DNA of 64,000 bases. Origin: Lutibacter oceani. GTDB taxonomy: Bacteria > Bacteroidota > Bacteroidia > Flavobacteriales > Flavobacteriaceae. Below, piece by piece: positions 53,905-63,485 of this stretch. The stretch is from positions 1,116,001 through 1,180,000 of the forward strand of contig NZ_QTTQ01000009.1 in assembly GCF_003384935.1 (NCBI RefSeq), written 5' to 3'. The position numbers and the translations under genes were made by a program. The number at the start of each line of letters is the position of its first letter. The stretch's first letter is position 1. The notes under the pieces are model-generated. The model made no database searches and was not told the DNA's origin. It was given only the letters and a program-made list of their open reading frames with translations.

Positions 53905-55684
53905 CTTCAATCAGTTTTCTTCTGTAAGCTGTTAATAGTCTTGATTTAGAAATAAAACCAAAATATTTACCTTCTTTTATAACTACTAAATTCCAAGCAC
54001 CAGTCATTTTAAATTTATTCAAAATTTCTTCAGTAGAATCTTTTTCATAGTAAATAATATCAGAAGCACTATGCATTAAGCTTTCAACTTTTACTTTTTC
54101 GTATAAATCCTTATTAAACATAATACTTCTTATATCGTTAAGAGTAATAATTCCTAAGAATTCATTGTCGTCATTTACAACAGGAAAATGATTTCTTGAC
54201 GATTTTGCAACTGCATTATTTACAATTTCACCCAAAGTCATTTCGGGATTTAATAAAATAAAATTAGTTTCAATTACTTTATCTAAATCTAGTAACATTA
54301 GCACATTTTTATCTTTATCATGTGTTAAAAGTTCTCCCCTTTTAGCTAATTCAGAAGCATAAATATTATGCGGTATATACCTTTTAGTTATTAAAAATGA
54401 AATAGAAGAAACAATCATTAAAGGAACAAATAATTCATACCCGCCCGTAATTTCTGCAATTAAAAATATTGCAGTTAAAGGCGCTTGTAAAATTCCAGCC
54501 ATTAAACCAGCCATACCAACCATTGCAAAATTTGTGGAAGATAATTGGTGGCTAAAAATGTTACTATTATTAATTATTAAGGCAAATACATAACCTGTAA
54601 TACTACCTGTAAAAAGGGTTGGGGCAAAAACTCCACCAACTCCACCAGCACCAAAAGTTAAAGATGTGGCGATAACTTTAAATAAAACCAATCCTATTAA
54701 AAAGGCAATAACAACCAATATATTATCTACTTCAACATGAAAAATATTATTTGAAATAATAGGTTCAATATTTCCTTTTAAAACATTATTTATTGTTGAA
54801 TAGCCTTCACCAAATAAAGGTGGAACTAGAAAAACGGTAATACCTAGTAAAATTCCTCCAAAAAGTAATCTTTTGTGCGCCCCTTTAAAATCTCTAAAAA
54901 ATGCACTAATTTTAAAATAAACTTTGCTGAAATAAATGGAAGCAGCTGCAGATGAAACACCTAATAAAATGTAAAATAACACATCGTTTAATTGAAACTT
55001 ATCCTCAATATTAAAGTGTAATAATACGTCATCACCAAAAAAGAAATAGGAAGTTAAAACAGCAGTTATTGATGCTAACAATAATGGAATCATTGAAGCT
55101 AAAGTTAGTTCTAAGCTAAAAATTTCAACAGCAAAAACAATTGCAGCAATTGGAGCTTTAAAAATTGAAGACATTGCTCCTGCAGCTGCAGCTCCAATAA
55201 GCAGTGTTCTTGTGGTTTGGTTTAAGTGAAATAATCTGGCAAAATTAGAGCCAAGAGCAGCTCCAGTAGCAACCGTTGGACCTTCCAAACCTACAGATCC
55301 TCCAAAACCAATTGTAATGGGTGCGGTTATTAATGAAGACCACATTTGGTGACTAGGCATTATGCCTTTTAATTTTGATATGGCAAATAAAGTGGAAGGA
55401 ATACCATGACCTACTTTTTTCTTAATTATGTATTTTTTAATAAAACGCACCAAAAGCAACCCAATTATTGGGAAAATGAAATAAAATGCACTATGAATTT
55501 CTTTAATAAATTCACCTTCTAATAGTTCTTGAATTAGGTGGGTAAGGTTTTTTAACATCACGGCTCCAAGACCTGCTAATAAACCAATAACAGCACTAGC
55601 TATACGAATAAATTGTTGATTAGAGATATTCTGATATCTCCACTTTAAAAATTTAAGTAATAAATATTTTGATTTTGTTGACAT
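53894..55684 (-). CDS. ClC-type chloride channel/transporter with CBS domains
   Basis: A 596-aa inner membrane ClC family protein. The conserved SVGLEGP keeps the gating Glu and GGVFAPTLF forms the second selectivity loop. A C-terminal pair of CBS domains (about 460-590, LNPEMTLGEIVNNAV and FPVVNDDNEFLGIITLNDIR) likely senses nucleotides. A perfect -7 box TACTTTTG (55716-55709, minus strand) precedes it. Whether it is a channel or a proton antiporter cannot be told from sequence reading alone. Confidence 0.93.
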   Translation of the reverse strand: MSTKSKYLLLKFLKWRYQNISNQQFIRIASAVIGLLAGLGAVMLKNLTHLIQELLEGEFIKEIHSAFYFIFPIIGLLLVRFIKKYIIKKKVGHGIPSTLFAISKLKGIMPSHQMWSSLITAPITIGFGGSVGLEGPTVATGAALGSNFARLFHLNQTTRTLLIGAAAAGAMSSIFKAPIAAIVFAVEIFSLELTLASMIPLLLASITAVLTSYFFFGDDVLLHFNIEDKFQLNDVLFYILLGVSSAAASIYFSKVYFKISAFFRDFKGAHKRLLFGGILLGITVFLVPPLFGEGYSTINNVLKGNIEPIISNNIFHVEVDNILVVIAFLIGLVLFKVIATSLTFGAGGVGGVFAPTLFTGSITGYVFALIINNSNIFSHQLSSTNFAMVGMAGLMAGILQAPLTAIFLIAEITGGYELFVPLMIVSSISFLITKRYIPHNIYASELAKRGELLTHDKDKNVLMLLDLDKVIETNFILLNPEMTLGEIVNNAVAKSSRNHFPVVNDDNEFLGIITLNDIRSIMFNKDLYEKVKVESLMHSASDIIYYEKDSTEEILNKFKMTGAWNLVVIKEGKYFGFISKSRLLTAYRRKLIEVTA

Positions 55685-55708
55685 TTAATTTTAACAAAAA
55701 AGGATTTG

Positions 55709-55716
55709 CAAAAGTA
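55709..55716 (-). promoter_or_regulatory. -7 box TACTTTTG for the ClC gene
   Basis: A perfect TAnnTTTG on the minus strand, 24 nt before the ATG at 55684. Confidence 0.5.
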
Positions 55717-55730
55717 TTAAAATAATGTGG

Positions 55731-55889
55731 TTAAGTTTTACGTTTGGGACAACTTTTACATTTCTTTTCTCCTTTTTTTTTGTATTTTTTGCAACATTCA
55801 TCTTTGGTATCGCCTTTAGACTTTTTGCCTTCCGGTTTTTCCCAATTAAAATCGTAATTAAAAATAGTTAAAGGTTTTGAATTCGTCAC
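55731..55889 (-). CDS. Small Cys/Lys-rich protein (52 aa)
   Basis: A short open frame starting at GTG 55889 and ending TAA at 55731. It encodes MTNSKPLTIFNYDFNWEK followed by a Lys-rich stretch, with Cys32-Cys33 and Cys44-x-x-Cys47 (DECCKKYKKKG, then KCKSCPKR). Four Cys in a CC...CxxC arrangement suggest metal binding. I recall similar small proteins in flavobacteria but cannot name a family. It fills the gap between the ClC and APC genes. The GTG start is the only option before an upstream stop. Confidence 0.6.
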   Translation of the reverse strand: MTNSKPLTIFNYDFNWEKPEGKKSKGDTKDECCKKYKKKGEKKCKSCPKRKT

Positions 55890-55963
55890 TTTTATTATTT
55901 AGAATGATTTTAAACGAAGGTACAAATACTTTATAAATCATTGTAATTTTTTTTATATAGCAA

Positions 55964-57733
55964 TTAAATAATTAAACGAACTCCTCCTAATTCTTCAATT
56001 TTATAAGGAAACTTATCGCTAGGAGAACCTATAAACATAAAGTTAATTGGAATGTTCCACTTTTTAGAAAGATTTTTGATTAACTCAGGATTAAATTTTC
56101 CATCAACAGTAATAAATTCAATGTTAATTTCAGGATATTCTTTACCTAAAAAATCAATTTCTTGTGCTAAATTTTGAGGAGCGCTTTGGTCCTTTTCTAA
56201 AGCTAATACTATTTTAATTTTTTTTGTATGTTCATTTTTAATAATATAAAGCATTACTTTATTAAGAGAAGCAATATTATCACCCTTTGTAAAAAAAACA
56301 AATTCCTGTGAGTTAATTTTATTTATAGTACGCAGAATTATTCGGTCTGTTTTTAAAACGAAATTTCTAATTGGGTCAAAAACAACATGGATAGCGTTCA
56401 ATAAAAAATTTAATAATACTGTTCTATTTAGCATTATAATAATAAATATTATTGAAGGAACAAAGTAGTCTAGAAAAACTGTTAAATTGCTTGGTGAACC
56501 ATTTTTTGTTTCCATAGAAATATTTCCAAAAAGAGCAATTAAAACAGCTCCAATTGCAATAAATAAAGACAACCAGGAAGCTCTTTCTTGGCGCGGTAAA
56601 GAATTACGTTTTACTTTTAATAAAATATTACCAATTCCAAAAAGAGCCATTACTGATAGAAATGAAATAGTGTAAACTCCAGCTAGTAATTGTACATTTC
56701 CTTTTGTAATTAGCAGTACTGAAACAGATAATAAGAAAAACATTATTATAATTCTATATGAACTACCTGTTGTGCTTTTCTTCAAGAAAAATTGAGGCAT
56801 AATGCGATCCAAAGTCATACGTTCTAACAATCCAGATACACCTACAAAGCTTGTTAAAACGGCACCACTTAATACTAAAAATGCATCAACTGCAATTAAA
56901 ATTGGTAGCCAAGAACCTCCAACGTGTTTTCCCATTTCAATTAATAAAGTATTTTGGTATTCACTGCTTTGTAAAACAGGAATTGCAAATAAAGCTAAAG
57001 CAAAAATGGCCATTAAGGGGTTTATAATACTTACAATACCCCACATATTTTTTAATGTTTTTGGAAAAACTCCTTTTTCTTGTTCTTCAACAAAATTTGC
57101 AGAACTTTCAAATCCAGAAACACCTAACATTGAAGCTGCAAAACCTAAAAATATTGCGTTTGTTATACTACCTCCTTCTAATGGGAAATGCCAGTTTTCA
57201 AAAAAAGTACCAATTCCATTTTGAGTTAAAAAGTAAATAATAAAACCACTTAAAATTACTAATGAAGCTAAATGAAATAGAAAAATTCCAATAGCAACTT
57301 TAGCAGACTCTGTAATACCTCCAATTGTAAGACCTGCAAAAACAGCAAGTAACCCAATTGTGGCAATTATTATTGGCATTGTAGGAATTAAATGATGTAA
57401 ATAATGAATGGCTTCATTTGCAGAAATTACTGCTGTTGCCATATACGATAGTAATGTTAAAGTAGCCGCAAATGATGCCATACTTTTACTAGTAGTATTT
57501 AATAAAGCATTATAAGCCCCGCCATTTAAAGGTAACGCACCAACCACTTCACCATAAATTTTTCGAAATAAGAATAAAACGAATGATACAATTAACAATG
57601 TTATCCAAGCATATTGTCCTGCAAAAGCAATGGCCAAAGCAGAAACATAAAGTACTGAGGAGCTAATATCATTTCCACAAATAGCTGTGGCTGCTAACTC
57701 GTTCAATTTTTTATGGACTTTTTTAGTTTCCAT
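55964..57733 (-). CDS. APC family amino acid permease
   Basis: A 589-aa membrane transporter of the amino acid-polyamine-organocation family with about 12 helices (about 15-440). GNDISSSVLYVSALAIAF near the start and FESSANFVEEQEKGVFPKTLKNMW in the centre are typical. A C-terminal cytoplasmic domain of about 150 residues (about 440-589) resembles the universal-stress-type tail of some permeases. Substrate unknown. It follows aspS on the same strand but behind a strong terminator, so it should have its own promoter. Confidence 0.88.
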   Translation of the reverse strand: METKKVHKKLNELAATAICGNDISSSVLYVSALAIAFAGQYAWITLLIVSFVLFLFRKIYGEVVGALPLNGGAYNALLNTTSKSMASFAATLTLLSYMATAVISANEAIHYLHHLIPTMPIIIATIGLLAVFAGLTIGGITESAKVAIGIFLFHLASLVILSGFIIYFLTQNGIGTFFENWHFPLEGGSITNAIFLGFAASMLGVSGFESSANFVEEQEKGVFPKTLKNMWGIVSIINPLMAIFALALFAIPVLQSSEYQNTLLIEMGKHVGGSWLPILIAVDAFLVLSGAVLTSFVGVSGLLERMTLDRIMPQFFLKKSTTGSSYRIIIMFFLLSVSVLLITKGNVQLLAGVYTISFLSVMALFGIGNILLKVKRNSLPRQERASWLSLFIAIGAVLIALFGNISMETKNGSPSNLTVFLDYFVPSIIFIIIMLNRTVLLNFLLNAIHVVFDPIRNFVLKTDRIILRTINKINSQEFVFFTKGDNIASLNKVMLYIIKNEHTKKIKIVLALEKDQSAPQNLAQEIDFLGKEYPEINIEFITVDGKFNPELIKNLSKKWNIPINFMFIGSPSDKFPYKIEELGGVRLII

Positions 57734-57760
57734 TTTTAGAATATTTAAATGTTTAATATA

Positions 57761-57798
57761 AAAAAAATCCTCGATAAAATTTTATCGAGGATTTTTTT
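57761..57798. terminator. Terminator after aspS, perfect 38-bp palindrome
   Basis: Core ATCCTCGATAAAATTTTATC with A and T runs at the ends, centred at 57779/57780. The aspS stop codon overlaps its edge, so termination begins almost at the end of the coding region. Confidence 0.9.
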
Positions 57799-59554
57799 AT
57801 TTATTTTTCAAATCTAGTTTTAAACATAATTCTTTTAATTGCTCATCATCTATTTTGGATGGTGCATCAATCATTATATCTCTTCCGCTATTGTTTTTCG
57901 GAAAAGCTATAAAATCTCTAATAGTTTCTTGTCCTCCTAAAATGGCAACCAGTCTATCCAACCCAAAAGCAAGTCCGCCGTGTGGAGGAGCACCATATTC
58001 AAAAGCATTCATTAAAAATCCAAATTGTTCTTTTGCCTGTTCAGGTGTAAAACCTAAATGATCAAACATTAAAGCCTGTGTTTTTTTATCGTGAATTCTA
58101 ATAGAACCACCACCTATTTCATTGCCATTTAGCACCATATCATAAGCATTGGCTCTTACTTTTCCTGGATCTGTATCTAAAAGATGCATATCTTCTGGTT
58201 TTGGAGAGGTAAATGGGTGGTGCATTGCATGGTAACGTTGTGTTTCTTCATCCCATTCTAGCAATGGAAAATCTATTACCCATAATGGAGCAAATTCATT
58301 TGGTTTACGTAAACCTAAACGCGTAGCTAATTCCATACGTAATGCGCTTAATTGTCCACGAACTTTATCAGCATTACCCGATAAAACACAAATTAAATCT
58401 CCAGGTTTTGCACCAGTAACTTCAGCCCATTTGGCTAAATCTTCCTGGTTGTAAAATTTATCAACAGATGACTTATAAGTTCCGTCTTCATTACAACGAA
58501 CATACACCATTCCTAAAGCACCAATTTGTGGACGTTTTATCCATTCAATTAATTTATCAATTTCTTTACGAGTATATGCATTTCCACCTGGTACGGCAAT
58601 ACCAACAACCAATTCAGCATTATTAAATACGCCAAAATCTTTGTGTTGAGCAACTTCATTTAATTCGCCAAACTCCATTCCAAAACGAATGTCTGGTTTA
58701 TCATTTCCGTATTTTTTCATGGCTTCTTCGTAAGTCATACGTGGAAATTTAGCAACTTCAACGCCGTTAATTTCTTTTAGTAAATGACGTGTAAGTCCTT
58801 CAAACGTATTTAAAATATCTTCTTGCTCAACAAAGGCCATTTCACAGTCAATTTGTGTAAATTCCGGTTGTCTGTCTGCACGTAAATCTTCATCTCTAAA
58901 GCATTTTACAATTTGAAAATACTTATCCAGTCCACCAACCATTAATAATTGCTTAAAAGTTTGAGGCGATTGAGGCAATGCATAAAACTGACCTTCATTC
59001 ATTCTACTTGGCACTACAAAATCACGGGCGCCTTCTGGAGTAGATTTTATTAAAACAGGTGTTTCAACTTCAATAAAACCTTCATCAGATAAATATTTTC
59101 TTGTTTCAATGGCAACTTTACTTCTAAAAATAAGGTTATTTTTTACTGGATTTCTTCTAATATCCAAATAACGATATTTCATACGCAACTCATCACCACC
59201 GTCTGTTTCATCTTCAATTGTAAAAGGAGGAACTAATGATTTGTTTAAAACCGTAAGTTCTTTAACCAAAATTTCAATTGCACCAGTAGGTATATTTTTG
59301 TTTTTAGAAACACGCTCAATCACTTCACCTTTAACCTGAATTACAAACTCACGCCCTAATGTTTTAGCTTCTTCAACCATTTCTTTAGAACTTCGGTCAG
59401 CATCAAAAATTAATTGCGTAATACCATATCGGTCACGTAAATCAACCCAAATCATAAATCCTTTATCACGGGTTTTTTGCACCCAACCAGCCAAGGTAAC
59501 TTCCTGACCTACATTTTCAATTCGTAATTCTCCGTTAGAATGTGTTCTATACAT
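57797..59554 (-). CDS. aspS: Aspartyl-tRNA synthetase
   Basis: A 585-aa class II aminoacyl-tRNA synthetase. It has an N-terminal OB-fold anticodon-binding domain (about 15-110, [16 protein letters not shown]), the class II core with [16 protein letters not shown], the bacterial GAD insertion domain (about 300-400), and motif 3 [11 protein letters not shown]. The ATG at 59554 is chosen because a perfect -7 box lies between it and an in-frame ATG at 59596, placing the latter upstream of transcription start. Confidence 0.95.
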   Translation of the reverse strand: MYRTHSNGELRIENVGQEVTLAGWVQKTRDKGFMIWVDLRDRYGITQLIFDADRSSKEMVEEAKTLGREFVIQVKGEVIERVSKNKNIPTGAIEILVKELTVLNKSLVPPFTIEDETDGGDELRMKYRYLDIRRNPVKNNLIFRSKVAIETRKYLSDEGFIEVETPVLIKSTPEGARDFVVPSRMNEGQFYALPQSPQTFKQLLMVGGLDKYFQIVKCFRDEDLRADRQPEFTQIDCEMAFVEQEDILNTFEGLTRHLLKEINGVEVAKFPRMTYEEAMKKYGNDKPDIRFGMEFGELNEVAQHKDFGVFNNAELVVGIAVPGGNAYTRKEIDKLIEWIKRPQIGALGMVYVRCNEDGTYKSSVDKFYNQEDLAKWAEVTGAKPGDLICVLSGNADKVRGQLSALRMELATRLGLRKPNEFAPLWVIDFPLLEWDEETQRYHAMHHPFTSPKPEDMHLLDTDPGKVRANAYDMVLNGNEIGGGSIRIHDKKTQALMFDHLGFTPEQAKEQFGFLMNAFEYGAPPHGGLAFGLDRLVAILGGQETIRDFIAFPKNNSGRDIMIDAPSKIDDEQLKELCLKLDLKNK

Positions 59555-59578
59555 TTTTTTGTATTTTTTAAGAATGTG

Positions 59579-59586
59579 CAAATTTA
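59579..59586 (-). promoter_or_regulatory. -7 box TAAATTTG for aspS
   Basis: A perfect TAnnTTTG on the minus strand, 24 nt before the ATG at 59554. It decides the aspS start. Confidence 0.6.
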
Positions 59587-59748
59587 GTGATTTCATTTAT
59601 AGTTTAAACAGTTTGTACAACTTTTTGTAACAACAGCTATTTTTTTAAGAATTTAATTAGATAAACACAATTTTGTGTTTTAAATATAAAAATAAACAAC
59701 TTATAAATAATTGAAAATAAGTAAGTTGATAAAAAATTTACAATTTAC

Positions 59749-59795
59749 TTGTTAAATAGTACGAAACGTACTATATTCGTAATACGAAACGTACT
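59749..59795 (+). promoter_or_regulatory. padR promoter with two palindromic operators
   Basis: TTG (59749-59751), 20 nt, then TATATTCG (59772-59779) form a near-consensus promoter. AGTACG-AAA-CGTACT (59758-59772) is a perfect dyad in the spacer. A second, imperfect copy, AATACGAAACGTACT (59781-59795), lies just after the -7 box, 23 bp centre to centre. A repressor on both sites would cover the promoter, suggesting autorepression by the PadR protein. Confidence 0.7.
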
Positions 59796-59808
59796 AAAAA
59801 TTAAAATT

Positions 59809-60339
59809 ATGAATATAAAACCAACAGTTTTAGATTTTGCGATCTTAGGCTTAATTCAGGATAATTCACTTTCGGGATATGCAATTAGAAAAATGTTTGA
59901 AGAAACTGCTTTGGGGAGTTACAGTAGCAGTCCTGGAACAATTTACCCGGCTTTAAAAAGACTTCAAAAAGGTGGATTAGTAGAGAAAATTTCACAAATA
60001 GATTCTGCCAAATCTAGTTTTAAAATTACACAACAAGGGTTATTAATATTGAAAAGCTGGTTTTTAAAACCTATAGAAAAAGTTGATGTGGAGAAAAAAA
60101 TAAATGAACTGTTACTTCGATTTGGATTTATGGAATCTTTGATTGATAAACAACAACGAATTCATTTTTTAATATCATTTCAAGAAGAACTTATAAAATA
60201 TATCTCTGAATTAGAAACTTACTATAAAAGCGAAGGATTTAAAATGCCACTTCACGGTAAACTTGCATTTCAATATGGTATTGAATCTAATAAAACAACC
60301 TTAAAATGGTGTAAAAAATCAATTTTACAATTAACTTAA
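59809..60339 (+). CDS. PadR family transcriptional regulator
   Basis: A 176-aa winged-helix repressor of the PadR family. The N-terminal domain (about 5-85) has the typical AILGLIQDNSLSGYAIRK and SSPGTIYPALKRLQKGGLV, and the C-terminal helical part (about 95-176, PadR/Vir C-terminal type) dimerises. The ATG at 59809 follows the operator-promoter region; the upstream frame is promoter DNA. Two palindromes around its -7 box point to autoregulation. It is first of a run with a membrane protein (12-bp gap) and a cupin. Confidence 0.92.
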   Translation: MNIKPTVLDFAILGLIQDNSLSGYAIRKMFEETALGSYSSSPGTIYPALKRLQKGGLVEKISQIDSAKSSFKITQQGLLILKSWFLKPIEKVDVEKKINELLLRFGFMESLIDKQQRIHFLISFQEELIKYISELETYYKSEGFKMPLHGKLAFQYGIESNKTTLKWCKKSILQLT

Positions 60340-60351
60340 AAGCAATTTATT

Positions 60352-61176
60352 ATGAAATCTAATTATTTAAAAGTATTGTTGGGAACCCTTATTATGTTCT
60401 TTTTATACACTATTTATAGGTTAATTACTGGAACAGAAGTTTCTTTCAACACCTCAGGAGTTTTACTTGGATTATTTTCAAGTTTATTAATCGTTATTTT
60501 ACTTAGTTATTATATTTTTCATTCCTCTTTTAAAGGCATTAAATTGGTTTTTGCTGTTTTTATTATTCACTATGTTATTGGGTGTTTTAATATTTTAATT
60601 GAGTCCTATATATTTAATGTTACCAATAGAGTACAAACTTTACAAGAAATGCTACAAGGGTTTTTTGTATCTGTATTTTTTGCTCCAATATTTGTATGGT
60701 TATTAGGGAAATGGAATGATGAATCTGCGAAATTAAAGTTTGAAAAACGTGCTGTTTTTAGTTGGATATGGCGAAGTGCTTTAGGAATTTTTTTGTATTT
60801 AATATTTTATTTAGGTGCAGGAATGGTACTCCAAATGTCATATCCAGAATTAATGGACTTTTACAGTGATAAAATTCCACCCTTTGATGTAATGATTTTA
60901 ACCCAGTTTCCAAGAGGATTATTATTTGTAATAATTGCAATTTTAATATTAAGATCTTTAAAACTATCAAACTTAAAAAAAGCTGTTTTAATTGGATTGA
61001 TATTCTCTATTTTAGGAGGTATTGCACCATTAATTCCACCAAATGATTTAATGCCAAGTAATATTAGATTTGTACATGGAATTGAAGTAGGAATCTCAAA
61101 TTTTTTATATGGATTTATAATTAGCTTTTTGTTAGGTCAAAAAAAGAATAAAACAATGAATGAAATTCAAGGTTGA
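60352..61176 (+). CDS. Multi-pass membrane protein under PadR control
   Basis: A 274-aa protein with about seven or eight hydrophobic helices and short loops. No transporter or enzyme motif is recognised. It sits directly behind padR and before the cupin gene, and PadR repressors commonly control an adjacent membrane protein or exporter. That makes it the likely main target of the regulator. Function unknown. Confidence 0.75.
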   Translation: MKSNYLKVLLGTLIMFFLYTIYRLITGTEVSFNTSGVLLGLFSSLLIVILLSYYIFHSSFKGIKLVFAVFIIHYVIGCFNILIESYIFNVTNRVQTLQEMLQGFFVSVFFAPIFVWLLGKWNDESAKLKFEKRAVFSWIWRSALGIFLYLIFYLGAGMVLQMSYPELMDFYSDKIPPFDVMILTQFPRGLLFVIIAILILRSLKLSNLKKAVLIGLIFSILGGIAPLIPPNDLMPSNIRFVHGIEVGISNFLYGFIISFLLGQKKNKTMNEIQG

Positions 61177-61208
61177 GTTCTAATCTAAAATCTTGTAGAT
61201 TTGTGGTT

Positions 61209-61568
61209 ATGAAAGCTATAAATATTTCAGAAAAATTTAAACTGTTTAATGAACATTGGACTCCAAAAAAAATTGGAGAATTAAATGGACAACAAGTTTT
61301 ACTAGCTAAATTGAAAGGTGAATTTATTTGGCATTCTCATGAAAATGAAGACGAACTTTTTATGATTATAAAAGGTTCCTTAAAAATTGAATTAAGAGAT
61401 AAAACCGTTCATTTAAATGAAGGTGAACTCTATATTATTCCAAAAGGAGTGGAGCACAAACCAATTGCCGAAAAAGAAGTTCATGTACTTTTGTTTGAGC
61501 CTTTAGCGATTAAGCATACTGGAAATGTTACCAATAAATTAACTGTTAAAACATTTGAAACAATATAA
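61209..61568 (+). CDS. Small cupin-domain protein
   Basis: A 119-aa single-domain cupin. The metal-binding motif region WHSHENEDELFMIIKG (about 41-56) has the two His and the Glu expected, followed by GELYIIPKGVEHKP with the third His. The ATG at 61209 is preferred; the frame also opens 36 nt upstream with a TTG overlapping the previous stop. It may act as a small isomerase or binding protein. It ends 2 nt before rsmI. Confidence 0.82.
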   Translation: MKAINISEKFKLFNEHWTPKKIGELNGQQVLLAKLKGEFIWHSHENEDELFMIIKGSLKIELRDKTVHLNEGELYIIPKGVEHKPIAEKEVHVLLFEPLAIKHTGNVTNKLTVKTFETI

Positions 61569-61570
61569 TT

Positions 61571-62242
61571 ATGGGGAAACTTTTTTTAGTTCCTACACCA
61601 ATAGGAAATTTAGAAGATATGACTTTTAGAGCCGTAAAGGTTTTAAAAGAAGTAGATTTGATTTTAGCCGAAGATACAAGAACCAGTGGAAAGTTATTAA
61701 AGCATTTTGAAATTGCTACACATATGCACAGCCATCATATGCATAACGAGCATAAAACGGTTGAAAATATAGTGAAGCGTATACAAAATGGTGAAAATAT
61801 TGCCTTAATTTCAGATGCTGGAACACCAGCAATTTCAGATCCTGGCTTTTTATTAACCCGTGCTTGTATAGAAAATGATATTGAAATTGAATGTTTACCT
61901 GGCGCAACTGCATTTGTTCCTGCATTGGTAAATAGCGGATTGCCAAACGATAAATTTGTTTTTGAAGGATTTTTACCTGTGAAAAAGGGAAGACAAACAC
62001 GGTTAACGTTTTTAGCTGAAGAAACCAGAACTATGATTTTTTATGAATCGCCTCATAAATTATTAAAAACCCTTAATAATTTTGCTGAATATTTTGGAGA
62101 AGATCGTCCAATATCAGTTTCTAGAGAATTAACAAAGTTATATGAAGAAACTATTAGAGGAACAGTTTCAGATTTGATTGAACATTTTACAAAAAAAGAT
62201 CCAAAAGGGGAATTTGTAGTTGTGGCAGGTGGGAAGAAGTGA
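61571..62242 (+). CDS. rsmI: 16S rRNA 2'-O-methyltransferase RsmI
   Basis: A 223-aa SAM-dependent methyltransferase modifying the ribose of C1402 in 16S rRNA. The opening LVPTPIGNLEDMTFRA, the AEDTRTSGKLL segment, SDAGTPAISDPG and the FYESPHKLLKTL motif are all family hallmarks. It is slightly shorter than the 280-aa E. coli enzyme, as is common in Bacteroidota. It starts 2 nt after the cupin gene and ends at a strong terminator. Confidence 0.95.
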   Translation: MGKLFLVPTPIGNLEDMTFRAVKVLKEVDLILAEDTRTSGKLLKHFEIATHMHSHHMHNEHKTVENIVKRIQNGENIALISDAGTPAISDPGFLLTRACIENDIEIECLPGATAFVPALVNSGLPNDKFVFEGFLPVKKGRQTRLTFLAEETRTMIFYESPHKLLKTLNNFAEYFGEDRPISVSRELTKLYEETIRGTVSDLIEHFTKKDPKGEFVVVAGGKK

Positions 62243-62291
62243 AAAACTTAAAGCCTAAGAAATTATTAAATTTCTTAGGCTTTAAGTTTTT
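62242..62291. terminator. Bidirectional terminator after rsmI
   Basis: A perfect 22-bp stem (62242-62263 with 62270-62291) with core AAAGCCTAAGAAAT and loop TATTAA. It serves rsmI on plus and the iron alcohol dehydrogenase on minus. Confidence 0.92.
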
Positions 62292-62301
62292 TAAACTCAT
62301 T

Positions 62302-63462
62302 TTAATAACTCATTTTAACAATTTTTTCAACAGCCTTAGGAGTTACTTTTCCGTGCTCCCCTAATCCTTTCCAACCTCGCTCTTCAAAACGCTTTGAAAT
62401 TATTTGAGCAGTTCCCTTGTAATCTTCGGTATATTCAGACAACTTGGTTTTTATACCTAATGAATGGAAAAATTCAGTAGTTTTTTTAATTCCAGCTTTT
62501 GCTTTATCATCTTTGGTTCCTTCAGTAACATTCCAAACACGTTCAGCATATTGTGCCAATTTATCTTTTTTACTGTCTAAATTAAAAGTATAATGACTTT
62601 CAGCAATAATTGCTAACGTTCTGGCATGGTCTATACCAAATAAAGCTGTTAATTCATGTCCCATCATATGTACAGCCCAATCTGAAGGTACACCTTGCTG
62701 AATTAATCCGTTTAATGCCATTGTACAACTCCACATAAAATTTGAGGCCGCTTTATAATCAGATGGATCTTTTAATATTGCAGGCGCAACTTCAATTAAG
62801 GTTTGTAAAATACTTTCCGCAAAACGATCTTGTAATTTAGCATCTACTGTATAGGTCATATATTGCTCTAACACGTGCGTAAATGCATCTGCCAAACCGT
62901 TTGCAATTTGACGCGTTGGGATTGATTTTACAACTTCGGGATCTAAAATTGAAAATACAGGAAATAATCCTGGTCCGCCCATGGCAAATTTTTCTTTCGT
63001 TTCTGCTCGTGTAATTACAGCTCCAGAATTCATTTCTGAACCAGTTGCTGGCAAAGTTAAAACAGTTCCAAAAGGCATTCCTACCAAAGTACGCATGTTT
63101 TTGGCTAAAATATCCCAAGGTTCTTCGCCTTCATATAAAGCTGCAGCCGATAAAAATTTGGTTCCATCTATTACAGAACCGCCGCCAACACCTAATAAAA
63201 AAGTAATATTTTCAGCTTTAATAATATCTAAGGCTTCTAACAATACTTCATATTCTGGGTTTGCAGGAATTCCACCAAATTCTATCACTTCAAAATTTGA
63301 AAGTGCTTTAGAAACTTGTTCATAAATGCCATTTGTTTTAATACTTCCACCTCCATACAACATTAAAACTTTTGAATTTTCAGGAATTTCAGTAGCTAAA
63401 TTTTCTATTTGCCCTTTTCCGAACAAAATTTTAGTTGGATTTTTATATTGAAAATTATTCAT
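62302..63462 (-). CDS. Iron-containing alcohol dehydrogenase (YqhD/butanol dehydrogenase type)
   Basis: A 386-aa NAD(P)H-dependent alcohol/aldehyde oxidoreductase of the group III iron family. It has the start NNFQYKNPTKILFGKGQIE, the nucleotide-binding GGGSVIDGTKF, the SEMNSGAVIT segment, and the metal-binding His cluster in HMMGHELTALFGIDHARTLAI. It resembles YqhD-type enzymes that reduce toxic aldehydes. It follows a nitroreductase gene with a 23-bp gap, and the pair may act on reactive carbonyl or nitro compounds. Confidence 0.92.
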   Translation of the reverse strand: MNNFQYKNPTKILFGKGQIENLATEIPENSKVLMLYGGGSIKTNGIYEQVSKALSNFEVIEFGGIPANPEYEVLLEALDIIKAENITFLLGVGGGSVIDGTKFLSAAALYEGEEPWDILAKNMRTLVGMPFGTVLTLPATGSEMNSGAVITRAETKEKFAMGGPGLFPVFSILDPEVVKSIPTRQIANGLADAFTHVLEQYMTYTVDAKLQDRFAESILQTLIEVAPAILKDPSDYKAASNFMWSCTMALNGLIQQGVPSDWAVHMMGHELTALFGIDHARTLAIIAESHYTFNLDSKKDKLAQYAERVWNVTEGTKDDKAKAGIKKTTEFFHSLGIKTKLSEYTEDYKGTAQIISKRFEERGWKGLGEHGKVTPKAVEKIVKMSY

Positions 63463-63485
63463 AATAATTTAATTTTTAGTTTTAA

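Noticed and set aside
59555-59596. Longer aspS start at ATG 59596
   Set aside because: A perfect -7 box (59579-59586) lies between it and ATG 59554, so the upstream ATG would not be transcribed. The internal start also matches the usual beginning of AspS.
62981-63325. 114-codon open frame opposite the iron alcohol dehydrogenase
   Set aside because: Antisense to conserved catalytic regions, with no independent evidence of coding.
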